Below are positions 49,113 through 60,498 of a stretch of 64,000 nt of DNA, one piece after another. A model generated the notes under the pieces. That model was not told the origin of the DNA and ran no database searches. It saw nothing but the letters and a program-made list of their open reading frames with translations. The position numbers and the translations under genes are program-made. Numbering within the stretch: position 1 is the stretch's first letter; each line of letters begins with the position of its first letter. The DNA is from Henckelia pumila (Eukaryota; Streptophyta; Magnoliopsida; Lamiales; Gesneriaceae), in NCBI RefSeq assembly GCF_033568475.1, contig NW_027331831.1, positions 2,046,001-2,110,000 on the forward strand, given 5' to 3'.

Positions 49113-50558
49113 TGTAGTAACCCAGGTTCCATTTTAAGATAATAATATGTTAAACATGATTAAGGGTTAGTAATTTTGGAGTGTTATTGGACTTCGGAAG
49201 AGAATTTGGGCCGGATCGGAAGCTCCGAACCCAGATCGGAAGCTTCGATCCCAGCCACTTCGGAAGCTCAGCGGAAGCACCGAGATCGGAAGCTCCGATC
49301 CAGGAACGGAAGTTCCGATCTCCAGTTGCCAGCAATGCTCGATGACTCAGCGCGAGTTTTGACAAGTGTTGAAAGTAGAGCAGATCGGAAGCTCCGATCG
49401 CCCGATCGGAAGTTCCAATCCCGACGTGTCACACATGCACGCAATGAGCTGGATCGAAAGCTCCGATCCCAAAATCGGAAGTTCCGATCCTGGCCGGGAA
49501 TTTTGCCTATAAATAGGGCTCGTTCGATTTCATTTTGAAATACGAATTCCCGAGTTTCTTTCTTCAGTTATATAGTGTGAGATATACACTTGAGGGCCCT
49601 ATCGGTTATAATAGAGGTTCTGGAATAACCAAGTTGTGGTTATAGTCATCCGGGACTAGCGACTCCAAAGGGCTAACTACGGACGAAGGTATGGTCCGGG
49701 AATCTATTTAAGTTTTGGGAGTACTTTTTAGCTTAGTTAAGGCTTATAGAATTTATGTAGTGATACGGTGAACTTTTGAATATAGGCTTGGAACCTAGGA
49801 TCTTAATATACTTGAACTAGCCTAGAGGTACGTACACATTGACTGAGATTGCCAGCGAGTATACATGTTTATATGTTTCATTTTATTTGGCATTATTATA
49901 TGTCATGATATATGATTTACCGCTTTCTATATTCATATGTCATGTGCATATACACGTTGAGTCTATACCTTGTTATACCTGACTATAGAGCCGCTCAACT
50001 CTATATTCGATAGTCTGTCACTGAGACTACCGCGACGACGGGGGCATTTATGTCTGTCTACTCTGGTGTACTAGACGAGTGTGGTTGCACCCAGAGGTTG
50101 ATCCGTGCGGTGGCAGCACTCATGTGGCGCCGGTTCTGAGCATGACTTTTTAGATGACCCTGTACCAGTCATCATGTTGCATGCATTATATACATATGTT
50201 TACTCATGTCTATGTACTGTGCATTAGCGCTCACGTCCTAGTTGTTATCTTGGACACCCTATTCCATGGGGCAGGTCGCAGGATGGACGGAGCTGGTAGT
50301 TCAAGGCAGGACTAGGGAGCAGGAGCCTTGAGAATTTTATTATACAGCAGGATTCGATATAGCTGTATAATGTTTACTGTTTAAGATTTCGATTTGGTTG
50401 TATCATTACAGATTTAAGCTTGGATTATGTTACTAAGCTGATATGTAAATTATGATTTTGTTTTCGCATATTTTACTCTGTTAAGTTATTTTGCTGTATT
50501 AAGTTTAATGCATGCTATTAGTTGCCAGTTAGTAGGTGATACATGCAGGGTCACTACA
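49113..50558 (+). mobile_element. Solo LTR D (gypsy-type) inserted in E2
   Basis: A 1446-base LTR, TGTAGTAACCCAGG...GGGTCACTACA, has no internal region. The exact target duplication AAGAC flanks it (49108-49112 and 50559-50563). It probably remains from recombination between two LTRs of a full element. It is related to the E2 LTR: similar ends, a shared block around GGACACCCTATTCCATGGGG, and another around AAAGGGCTAAC. Its upstream palindromes are different. Confidence 0.93.
49213..49490 (+). repeat. Palindrome array of LTR D (GATCGGAAGCTCCGATC type)
   Basis: About eight to ten units of a 16-17-base palindrome, GATCGGAA-GC/GT-TCCGATC, lie in the 290 bases before the TATA box (TATAAATAG, 49508-49516). 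Some have mismatches. An ACGTGTC (ABRE-like) motif lies between units (49424-49430). Confidence 0.85.
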
Positions 50559-50723
50559 AAGACAAGATGACCATCCTGAGTTGTTTTGATTTCATTCTTT
50601 TAGTTGTATTCAGTTGCAAACTCTGTAAACGTTTGATTTGAATAAAGAATGTTTCTGATTTTTGTTTTACATTCAGTACTTAAGATCTGTTTTCGAGGAC
50701 GAAACATCTTAAGTGGGGGAGAA

Positions 50724-52112
50724 TGTAGTAGCCCGTACCCAAAATTAGTGATTAAGTATTAATCAATTCATTAATCCTACTAATTAAGAGTAAACGTGAT
50801 TAAGGGAACTCTTAATGGGTTAACGGAGTCCGGAATTGGATTCAGAACACTTGAAAATGGTTTGAGGGTCATCGAGTTCGGAGGCTCCGAAGTCAAGGTT
50901 CGGACGGTCCGAAGTCAGGGTTCGGACGATCCGAAGAGTGGTACGGACGCTCCGAACGTGCTGCCGACAGTTGTCATGGATGATGTCATCATGCTTACGT
51001 AAGCAATGACGTAATATCGGGTTCGGACGACCCGAATCTCAATTCGGACGACCCAAACATGTTCGGACGACCCGAAGTCCAGTTCGGACGATCCGAACTC
51101 CGTCTATAAATAGGAGGGCCGAGATTCAGATTTAGACGCACCAATCACCTCTTCTCTCTCGATTCCTTAGCCTTCTAACTCCGATCTAGGGAATTCTAGG
51201 CGTCCCATTGGGAATCCGGTAGTGTCATAGCGATCCAGGCGTCGTAGCGGAGCTGTGGCCTAGTTTTGAGGCACTCGACAGCAAAGGGCTAACGACGGAT
51301 GAAGGTATATTTTTTGCTTCCTAAAAATATTTAGGAGTATGTTTTAGCTTAGTTAAGGCTTTTAGAGCACTATAATGATAGTAGTATCATTTGGCAGTGT
51401 AGAGCAGATTATAGGCGTGGATCTAGGGCTGATAGCACTTGCCTAGTATTTGAGGTACAAAAGTACTGTTCGAGATATCCTGACTGAGTATGCATGTATT
51501 ATGTAACTGCATAATTTATATGTCATTGATTTATGCTGCATTCATTTGCATACTGAGCTATCTCCTTCGAGATGTCTGTTAGTAGGGTTTTTCCCTATCC
51601 TGTTAGTGGTTGGACTTCCATCGATTTGGGTCCGGCATATCCACTGGTATTATGGTATGGGAGCCACCTCCTGAAGCGACGGCACAACATGCTACATACC
51701 AGGGCCCGGTCTGTCTCTGTTATCTGATCCTTGACCTCGAGTTTATAGGGAGTTCACTTTGCATGCATGTATACTCATACTCTCGTACTGAGCGTTTTAT
51801 GCTCACGTCTCGTACTCTGTGTTTCTGGACACCCTATTCCATGGGGCAGGTTTGCGATTGGACGAGGCGGGTGGATCCAAGAGGGGCTAGGCAGTGGTTG
51901 GCCAGCTGGAGCTTCGTCTAGGTTTTATTTCTGTTGTTTTGGGTTGATACAACTATTCGATTTGGTTGTATAATATTTGGATAAATTACAGATTCCTTTC
52001 CTTGGGATTGTATTTATTTATGGTTTCCGCCAGTTTATTCTGATTTATGTTTTATTAAGTTAATTGCATGTTTAAGTTTTGTTAGTAGGTGATCCGGGTA
52101 AGGGTCACTACA
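50724..52112 (+). repeat. 3' LTR of E2
   Basis: It matches 34549-35915 closely. It has one extra palindrome unit near 51042-51056 and a TATA box at 51105-51113. It ends CACTACA directly against the TGTAA target copy. Confidence 0.92.
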
Positions 52113-54222
52113 TGTAAGGACCCGATTTTAATATGTTAATTAATTTGTGTGTTACAAATATGTATTATTAAATATCGGTTTATAGACGATATTAAAATGC
52201 ATATTTTATTTATAGAGCACACAAGAGTTGAAATAACTCGAACCGGGTCAAATTCTAACCCCGAATGAATAAAACAAGATACACATTAAACTAATACATA
52301 TCTATTAAACTAAATATGGATATACATATATACGACTCTCTCTCTCCTCATCTTTTCCACCGGCTTCTGCGTCTTCTTCTTCCTTTTCATTTCAAACTTT
52401 TCTCGTTGCTTCAAATCGCCGTATCTTTGCCGTCGGTAATCGATTTTCAAAAATAAATATAGTTTTGGAATCCTCGCGACGTAAGCTTTCTTTTGGTACC
52501 AATATTGTAAGGTTTTATCGCGTCGCTCGAAGCTCGAATTTCGACAGCCGCCGCCGTTCGCCGCCTGCTTCACCGCCGATCGCCACTTGCTGCAGGAGGA
52601 AGGTTATTCAGGCTAGTTGGAGCTTTATTTCTTAGCTTTGAGGTAGATTTCGAGATTAGAGTTTCAAATTTTGAAAATTTTGATTCAATTGACTTTCGAT
52701 AATTGATATTTGATTTATTATTGGTTGTAGGTATTATATCGAAGTTGATTGAATGTATTGACTATTTTTCAGAATTTATTTGGGATTAATTTCGATTTTC
52801 CAAATTTTTAATATTGGGAATTTTTGAATTTAAGTGTTGATTATTCATTAATGAAGTGTTTAGATGCTCTAAAAAATATTAATGCGAATTGTCGAAAGTT
52901 GTAGGAATTTTCGGAAAAATTCAGATTGTTCTAATTTCGGTATTTCAACGTTTAAAAGTCGTATATTCGATATTTGGACATTGATAGGATGCTTTGATAT
53001 GAAATATGAAATTTTGGAAATGTTAGTTTGATGTTTAGATTTAGTTTCAATAATTCTCAGATTTGTACTGGGGATTAGGAATTAATATGCATAAATGGTT
53101 TTTCACAGGATTGGAGTATTCGAATAATACTTGAGATACTTCTGTGGTAAATTAAGTGTTGGTTAAGGTACGTATAAGCTGCTTATATTACGACACCTAA
53201 AATGGCATAATGATATTTAGTATTTTGTAATGAGTGATAACGTGCTTTATGTGCTTATGTGGATTATATGATTGCATTCACTCATTTACAATTTTTCATA
53301 GCACGTTGAGCCTTGACTCCTTTGATTGCTATTGATATTGATCTCTTGAGATGTATTGAGTCATCGATGGAGCGAGTGACATTATTTAGTGCACTCCTGA
53401 GTTAGCACGAGATCGAGCGGGTAGCAACCGTGCTCTCGATGCTACGTACGACACTCCTGATGATAGCATGAGGCCGGACGGGTAGCTCCTGTCGCCCTCG
53501 ATGCTACGTGTGTGGAATAGCAGTGATGATTCGAGGTCTGCTGCGTTCCTGGCACGGGTGGCCACTGAGGTTATTGTTATACGATTATTTGGACTCCATT
53601 TGGTATCCCTTATTCCATTGATACCTGTCACGCATTACATTGAATGTCATTGCATTGTACTTGCATTGTACTTGATTTTATTCATGTGAGTTATATTTGT
53701 CGTAATTTTTCTAGTTCGTCGTACTGGGGTCCGACCCCTGTTTTCTTTTTATGTTGTGGTTGTTTGTGATTTCATAGCAGGTTATCCAGGGGGATTTGAC
53801 GCATCTGGTGGAGCGTCATCTAGTGGTACCCAGTGAGTCGAGCGTGGAGTCGAGTTCCCAGATATATGTATATATCAGTTTAGCGAGTTTTATATTTCCC
53901 GGGGTGATGTCCTGTGTATCTGTATCGATAGTTTTGGACTTTGTTTTGAATTGGTATTTGTGTGATCGAGCCTTGCCGGCTCTGCATGTGTTTAGTCCTG
54001 GCCAGTGCGGCTATAGGTTTGTGAATTGGAGTTGTGACTCTATTTTCGAATATATACTGCTGGTTGTGTTGTACAGGTTTTTGGGATGTCCTATTTACGA
54101 ATAGGTCATGCCGAATTTTCTATAGACCCAAAACGCAAATTTTTAACTCGTTTTCGTTGTTTACATTAATTAATCCTGGTTGTTTGATCATTAAAAATTA
54201 AATCAGGACACGGGCCCTTTCA
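52113..54222 (+). repeat. 3' LTR of E1
   Basis: It matches 27334-29435. Its first five bases (TGTAA) also serve as E2's right target duplication. It ends GGGCCCTTTCA and is followed by the CGTGG duplication and the continuation of element A's LTR. Confidence 0.92.
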
Positions 54223-54227
54223 CGTGG

Positions 54228-54301
54228 TTGGGGAAAAAACTAGAAGGGAATTTTGGTAGTGGGCTGGGAAACAAAAAGATGAGTTGGGCCAAAGCCCAAC
54301 A
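54228..54301 (-). repeat. 3' LTR of element A, proximal part
   Basis: It corresponds to 56471-56544: TTGGGGAAAAAACTAGAAG...GGGCCAAAGCCCAACA. It joins 27333 once E1 is removed. Confidence 0.9.
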
Positions 54302-54388
54302 AATCTCCACCTTTTGGCCCAACGTCTGTTCACTGGTTACGAGAGTTACCTATAGTCATCATCAGCGCCCCAACAACATAACACAAAG

Positions 54389-55775
54389 TTAATGTAACAA
54401 CCAATACGTAGCAAACAAAAAGTAAGCTACAACACAACACACAAACAGAAAAAATCTGTCAAAAACATCAAAGTTTAGAATTTTCAGACAACATCTAAAC
54501 ATTTCAACAGGTAAATGCTCCACCTTGTTTGGAGCAGTAATAGGGGAGTTTGAAAACTTAACTCTACCAAGAACACAAAGTTCAAATTCAGTATTGCAAA
54601 CATACAAGTTTTTCATTTTCACAGCGTTGAAAATTACTACTGACCCTTTCATAATTTTTATGACCACATTACCCTATCTACCTTGTAAACCAACATCTTC
54701 CAAAGATGCACATTAAACATACAAGTCAGGAACATGTCCACATTCTTCAAAGTTAACACATAACCAGAATCAAACTTTAATGAGACATCACCAACACCAG
54801 CAACTTGACACAATCTTTTATTTGCCACAGAAACATAAATATGCTTCACTTCTTCATAACTAAAAAACATATTTTTAAATGGGGACATATGAAAAGTACT
54901 CGCAGAATCAACTAACCATTCATTTTCAGATAAAGAACTTGAATGCATAGAATTTACCATAGACACATCACATATCTCAGTCACCATAAAAACATCACCC
55001 ATGTTTTACTACAGGAAGCCATATTAGCATGCTCATCATGTTGTTTTTGGAAATCTTTGTTTTGGTCTTGGTTTTGCTTAGGCCTAGAACAATCTTTCAT
55101 GTAATGACCAATTTCACCACAATGATAGCATTTTCTATTCTTGGGTCTCGACTGGAATCTGTTTTTAGACTTTCCTCTGACAAACATAGCTTCTCCAGAA
55201 TTATTATCACCCTTATTAGCCTTTAAATATATTTCTTTGTTTTTCAAGCTATTTACAACAGTATCTAAATTTATCTGATCTCTACCATATTTAATAGCAG
55301 ATTTAACATCACTGTAAGAATCTGGAATAGCATTTAAAAGAACAATAGGAGTGTATTCATCAATATGTTTATCTCCAGTTTGCTTAATATCTTGAACTAG
55401 TTTGGTAAACAGGTCAATGTTCTCATCAATGCCTTTTTCTAAATCAAGTTTGAATCGAAAAAATTTCTTAAGCAAAAACAATTTACTGGGCAACGAATTT
55501 TCAGTATAAAGTTCTTCTAATTTTTTCCAAAGTTCTTTAGCAGATTTTAGTTTACCAACTTTTCTTAACACCGAGTCAGACAAGTTCAAGATAATGGACG
55601 AATAAGCAAACTCATCTATTTCAGCCTTTTTCTCAGCCTTTTCATCAGCAGAATATGACAAATTTATTGCTTTAAAAACTTTTTGTTGAATCAAGATTCC
55701 TTTTATTTTCTGCTGCCAAATTGAAAAATCCGTTTTTCAATTAAACGGTTGGAGATTATAACCAGTCAAAGCCAT
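54389..55775 (-). pseudogene. Element A gag and protease remnant
   Basis: On the - strand gag opens MALTGYNLQPFN (55775) but has a stop at codon 13. The frame then stays open to 54981, with a copia gag domain (ELWKKLEELYTENSLPSKLFL, IVLLNAIPDSY) and a CCHC zinc knuckle (CYHCGEIGHYMKDC). An overlapping frame to 54658 carries the protease motif (WLVDSASTFHMSP). A relic resembling the segment before integrase (MKGSVVIFNAVKMKNLYV, 54600-54655) follows. No reverse transcriptase or integrase core remains before the purine tract at 54302. Confidence 0.85.
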
Positions 55776-55884
55776 TTTTTCACACAGAAAAACACAAAAG
55801 CAAAACCAACAAGTTTTCACACAGAAAACAGTAAACTCACAACACAAATTTTCACCCAGCGACGACCAATGGCTCTGATACCAC

Positions 55885-56544
55885 TGTTAGGAATCCGTCG
55901 TCTTCATCGTTTGATCCGTCGTGCTTCTTCTTCTTCTTCTTCTTCTTCTTCTTCTTCTTCTTCTTTTTTTTTTTTTTCTGTTTCGTACCTACACAAAAAC
56001 AGAAACACAAACAAACAAGCAAGAACAATAACTTAGAAGCACTCGGGGCTCAGACGCTACGCCTTCTCCTATTCTCCAGCAATCTACAACGAAGACCAAA
56101 GGATTCCCACTCCTGATGCTCACTGCCCTCCTAATCTCACTGCCCTCCTAATCTCACACAAATTTCGCAGTAGAAGCTCAATCCCATGCTCGAGATAGGT
56201 TCACACAGAACCACACAAAGCACAAAGCAAAGAGATGACACTCAGTCACCGGAAGAGGTAAGACACGCAGAAGCTCAATCTCTTTCTGTCTCCCTTACTC
56301 TAGCAATCGACCGCTCTACCATATATATAGAAGAAGAGCTACTTACCAAGATTTCAGTCGCCCAAAATCATGGAGAAAATGGGTGCTGTCGGCAGCCCCT
56401 TGTCTCACGCAAAAAGAAGACTTCTCAGCCATAGAAGAAGAAAAGAGTACGCACAATAGTCATTAGGGTGGTTGGGGAAAAAACTAGAAGAGACTTTTGG
56501 TAGTGGGCTGGGAAAAAAAAAATGAGTTGGGCCAAAGCCCAACA
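55885..56544 (-). repeat. 5' LTR of element A
   Basis: A 660-base LTR, TGTTGGGCTTTGG...GGATTCCTAACA on the - strand. A TTC microsatellite (55926-55962) is longer here than in the other LTR. The AACTC target duplication follows at 56545-56549. Confidence 0.92.
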
Positions 56545-56681
56545 AACTCTTATTCAAAACTACAATTATATCCCTATTATAAATTTTATTGGAAAAACTA
56601 TATTATTATTCTTATGTAGTGTTTCATCCTAAATTTTAAATCGTTTCTTTATGTGTATATATATATATATATATATTTTTA

Positions 56682-56991
56682 GGAAAAATTGCTTTTTTGG
56701 TCCTGTATGTTTGTCATTTTGCGATTTCAGTCCTTTATATTTTCAGATTTCAGTTTTAGTCCGCTATCTTTATTTTTTTGGCATTAGTCCTTTTTTCGAC
56801 GTGGCGCTGACGTGACACCAATTCAGTGCTGATGTGAACCTGACGTGTACAGTGCCACGTAAGCATTTTCGAATAAAAATGACCGAAATTGCCAAAAATC
56901 AAAACATGCAGGACTAAAATTGAAATGTGAAAACATAAAGGACCAAAATCACAAAGTGACAAACATACCTGACTAAATTTGCAATTTTTCC
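56682..56991. mobile_element. Mutator-type MITE, 310 bp, with exact 9-base target duplication
   Basis: The ends form long imperfect inverted repeats: GGAAAAATTGC...GTATGTTTGTCA...TTTGCGATTTC at the left matches, inverted, the right end. The pairing extends most of the way inward, as in a foldback element. ATATTTTTA stands on both sides (56673-56681 and 56992-57000). The nine-base duplication indicates the MULE superfamily. It has no coding capacity. Confidence 0.88.
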
Positions 56992-57000
56992 ATATTTTTA

Positions 57001-59990
57001 TTCAATCACATTTTTATATAGTTTTTTTTAATCATTTAGAATATTGTATCAGTTTCAATAAAAAACAGGAAAAAAATCATTAATTTGAAAACATAATTTA
57101 TTGTATTTAGCTAATTATTCAATTATAACTCCCAAGAAGGGAGGAAGAGGAGCGGTCATCTTCGCCCCTCCAAAGGGCGAAGATCTCGCACTCGAAAGTC
57201 TTTTGCGTGCGAGAATATGGTAGACCCCGTGGTGAGACTCTCTGTGCAGCGAGACCCACCACAACTCCACAAGTTTAAATTTGTTTTTTAATTTTTATTA
57301 AACAACTAGATTTATCTGGACATTTGAAGATCAAACGTCCATAAAAATTTGGCCTTTTCATTTTTTTAGAAAACGAAAAATGTGAAAAAAAAGATAGAAA
57401 GTTGTGATGACCTGGCCATTGATCTCCAACCTGAAAATATTTTAAAAATCGAAAAAAAGAAGAAAAAAATCGATTTTTTCAACCTGAAAATATTTTAAAA
57501 ATCTAAAAAAAAAAGAAGAAAAAATCGATTTTTTTTTAAAAAAATTCTAAAAAGTACAAACGATCATATTTTCAATATTCAAACATTCTTTTATAAATTG
57601 GTTTGGATACACTTCAAAAAATGCACAATTTATTTCACTTGAATTCAAAAAACTATATGTATTTTATTATTTTGTTTATTTTTTTACCCAGTGTATTGTT
57701 GTATTTCTAGTAAGTTTTAAATTTCACTCATGTGTATTTTAAATTTGTTATATTTATGTGCAATTTTATTATGTTTAAACATTATTTATTATAAATATAA
57801 TAAAAAATAATATTTCAACACCGTATTTACAAAATCACCACATCGCTGTAGAAACATAATCGAAGTTATCAACGCTGACATCTAAAGTTATCAATTTCAA
57901 CATACACCAACTTTCATATATTGTTGAACACGCTCTGAACACGCTTGTGCAAACAGATGTTAATATTTGGTTCGTACTCAAACTTATTTTATTCATATTC
58001 AAACTTTAAATTCGAGTTGAACCCGAATACGTTTGAACTTTTTTTTTTCAGTCGAACTCGAGATAAAATTATTTTGTTGATAGTTCGCGAGCATAATATT
58101 TTATGAATATAATGTAATGATATACTAAATATATATTTCAAACCTTTCGGGCATTTCGAACGAAGTTCTCGAACACTAATATCCAAACAATGTTTCGAGC
58201 AGTTCTCGAATAATTTCGAACATTTCGAGTCAAACTCGAACCAAAGTATTTGAATTTTTTAGTTATCGAACTTGAATATATTTAATTCGAACCGAACTCT
58301 AGCCTTGAATATTTTTAAATGTTATTTGGCTCATTTGCACCTACTCGTGAGACAGTTGATTCGTTGTTGAAGGAAAAATTGCAGGTTATTCGAATAATTT
58401 ATTTTAGATATTTTTACCAATTACTGTACTATTTGTACACACGTGTAAATTATTAGTGTCACGCTGCATGCGTTGCGTGATTATACAATATTTTTTAATG
58501 ATCAATAATTTGATTTGTATTCAAATAGAACTGATATCATAATTTTTTACAATGAATAGCCCTGCTACAATTTGAATCGATTATATTTATATAGAGATCA
58601 TATTGTAATTGTAAAAATTAATGAGGAGCTAAACTGTGGTTTAAATCAATGAAATAACAAAAAAAATGGGGAAAAAACAAAATAGCATATCAAGACACCA
58701 TTATTGACTCTATTAGACCAACCACTTAATAAATAGTAGATATACAATTTTTTGAAACTGGATCGTATATAAACTTTTTTGAGATGGTTATGTTTGTAAG
58801 ACGGATTTTATTATCTTATTTTTGAAAAAAATATTATTTTTTATATCAAAAATATTAAATATTTTAAAGATGTGGGAACCCACAGCCGCTATGTTTCGAT
58901 GTGCACGGGTAAACCTTCGCACTAACTTAATAACCGCAAATCACGTCACTCAGGTAATCCACAACGTACAAGGCTTGACCACTGGCCAAGTGCTCTTAGG
59001 ATTGCACCTTTATTCTAAACTAGCAAACGGCGTGTGTCATGAAATATTTTCAGTTACGATTACTTTCTTTTTTTTATTTTTTTTATTTTTTTTAGATCAA
59101 CATTTTATTGCAAAAAAATAAAAAATCATACAAAAAATAAAAAAATAGAAACTAAATGAAAAATATGGTAAAAATTGAAAAATTGTGAGGATGATCAGAG
59201 TTAGTGTCCAGTGAAGTAGTAAATTGACGTAGGTTTTTTCTCTAAAAAATGTGAAAGAGATGATGGGTAAGGCGAACGATTAATTAATGATTTAAAAATC
59301 AATTATAAATTGTAAAATAAAAAAATGATTGACTATTTTTATAAAGATATATCAAAAATATATTTAAAAACTTATTAAAAATACCAAAAACAGTTTTTTT
59401 ATTTGGTTTATCTAATATTATAAAGTAAATATTATCTATTATTAATTTATTATACGGATAGTAAAGATAAATAAAATTCTTTTCGGATTTTTTTTTAAAA
59501 TTATAAATAATATATTGCAATTCAGTATTCAGCACGCCTCGTTTACCTCTTTGCCCGCTGCTTCAAAATTCAAATCCCCACACTACATCAAACCAACACT
59601 GCACTTCTTTATGCATATATGTGCTAACCATTATCAAGTTCTCTCAAACGACGCAGTTAACACACTTTGATCAAGAATCTTGAATCCATTCATCGGATTT
59701 AGGAGATCCCTTGTTTTGTTCGGCGATCAGTTCTAGCCACACTGGATAAAGGTGCAATCTTGTATTTTTATTTCCGGGTTTTCTCGAAACACTTGGAACC
59801 TTGGTAGTTCAATTGGATCGATTTCATCGTTTTTAGGGCGAGGTGAACACTTCGAAATCAAAGGTTGCACATTCAGAATTAACATCGGATTTTGCGAAAT
59901 GCTGCCTTATGTTTTTTGTTTGTTGAGGCTGAAGTCGCGAATTTCTTGTTTTGATTAGGTAGTTTTTGGAGAGGGCACACAAAGGATACC
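57001..59990. other. AT-rich intergenic DNA and leader of the next gene
   Basis: No gene is supported before about 59600. It contains a 53-base tandem repeat, a CGAA/TCGA-rich stretch (about 57970-58310) that looks like an old repeat, a weak MITE relic (58755-58860), and a GC-richer segment (58865-59040, GTGGGAACCCACAGCCGC) that recalls repeat fragments seen in other plant genomes. From about 59640 the sequence is probably promoter and 5' leader of the gene that follows. Confidence 0.55.
57427..57535. repeat. Tandem duplication, unit 53 bases
   Basis: CAACCTGAAAATATTTTAAA followed by an A/G-rich run and ATCGATTTTTT occurs at 57427 and again at 57480, with small length differences in the A-runs. 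Confidence 0.8.
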
Positions 59991-60498
59991 ATGGAAACCC
60001 TAGAAGCATCTGAAAACTCCCGCAAGATATCGAAAATGAAAGATCTTGAATCGGTCTTATGCTCTCAAGGTATTTGCTTTTCCTTATCTAAGTTATTTAT
60101 TTTATGCTTTTCACTCTCGAGTTTGAAGCTCATCACTTCTAGCTTTGTATGGTGAATACGAAAATTCAAAGGTTGGATAGAGAAGTCGGAACCAAGAACT
60201 CGCTTTATTTTTTAAAGCTAACGTAAAGTTTTATTTACTATCATCTCCAAATACAAAATTATTTCGTGCTTTTAGAAAGCTAGTAGTTAGAATAGCAGTT
60301 AAAAAACCTTTAACTCTGCACTACTCAGAATTCTAGTCTCATTAGTCGGACATTCTGACTTTTATCCTGTTATGGCACCTTTCCTGACCATGCATTGAAA
60401 TGAAAACAAAATCATCCCCTGTTCTGTGTATTGTTATGAGGCTGTTTTTTCTTTTCTATCATGTTTTGCCGGAAAATTCTTGATAAATATTTAAAACA

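Larger units (their letters stand above)
34549..52112 (+). mobile_element. Ty3/gypsy element E2 (chromovirus), nested in E1
   Basis: The LTRs at 34549-35915 and 50724-52112 (about 1.37-1.39 kb) run TGTAGTAGCCCGTACCC...AGGGTCACTACA. The primer site TGGTATCAGAGC lies at 35920-35931 and the polypurine tract AAGTGGGGGAGAA at 50711-50723. The target duplication TGTAA is exact (34544-34548 and 52113-52117) and forms the first five bases of E1's 3' LTR. Inside, the coding region is cut by E3 (TCTAG duplication) and by solo LTR D (AAGAC duplication). Confidence 0.93.
27334..54222 (+). mobile_element. Ty3/gypsy element E1 (Tekay-like chromovirus), host of further insertions
   Basis: The LTRs at 27334-29435 and 52113-54222 (about 2.1 kb each) both run TGTAAGGACCCG...GGGCCCTTTCA. 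The primer site TGGTATCAGAGC (29438-29449, initiator Met tRNA) follows, then gag-pol and a purine tract (AGAGGAGGAGAAC, 34531-34543). The target duplication is GGTGG on the left (27329-27333) and CGTGG on the right (54223-54227), one change. Element E2 inserted five bases into its 3' LTR, separating the coding region from most of that LTR. The LTRs differ by scattered substitutions and small indels (low single-digit percent by eye, not counted). Confidence 0.9.
26786..56544 (-). mobile_element. Ty1/copia element A (non-autonomous), split by a 26.9-kb nested insertion
   Basis: On the - strand the 5' LTR is 55885-56544 (660 bases). It is followed by a tRNA-iMet primer site (TGGTATCAGAGCCA, about 55868-55883), a gag gene, a protease remnant and a short gag-pre-integrase relic. 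A purine tract (AAAAGGTGGAGATT, 54302-54315) precedes the 3' LTR. That LTR is cut into 54301-54228 and 27333-26786 by gypsy element E1. Reverse transcriptase, RNase H and the integrase core are absent, so the copy depends on others for movement. AACTC flanks both ends. Confidence 0.9.

Noticed and set aside
57150-57275. Three short hairpins (for example ATCTTCGCCC...GGGCGAAGAT) in a row
   Set aside because: The arms are only 7-10 bases and only the first is perfect. There is no sign of an RNA gene or a transposon end, so they may be chance.
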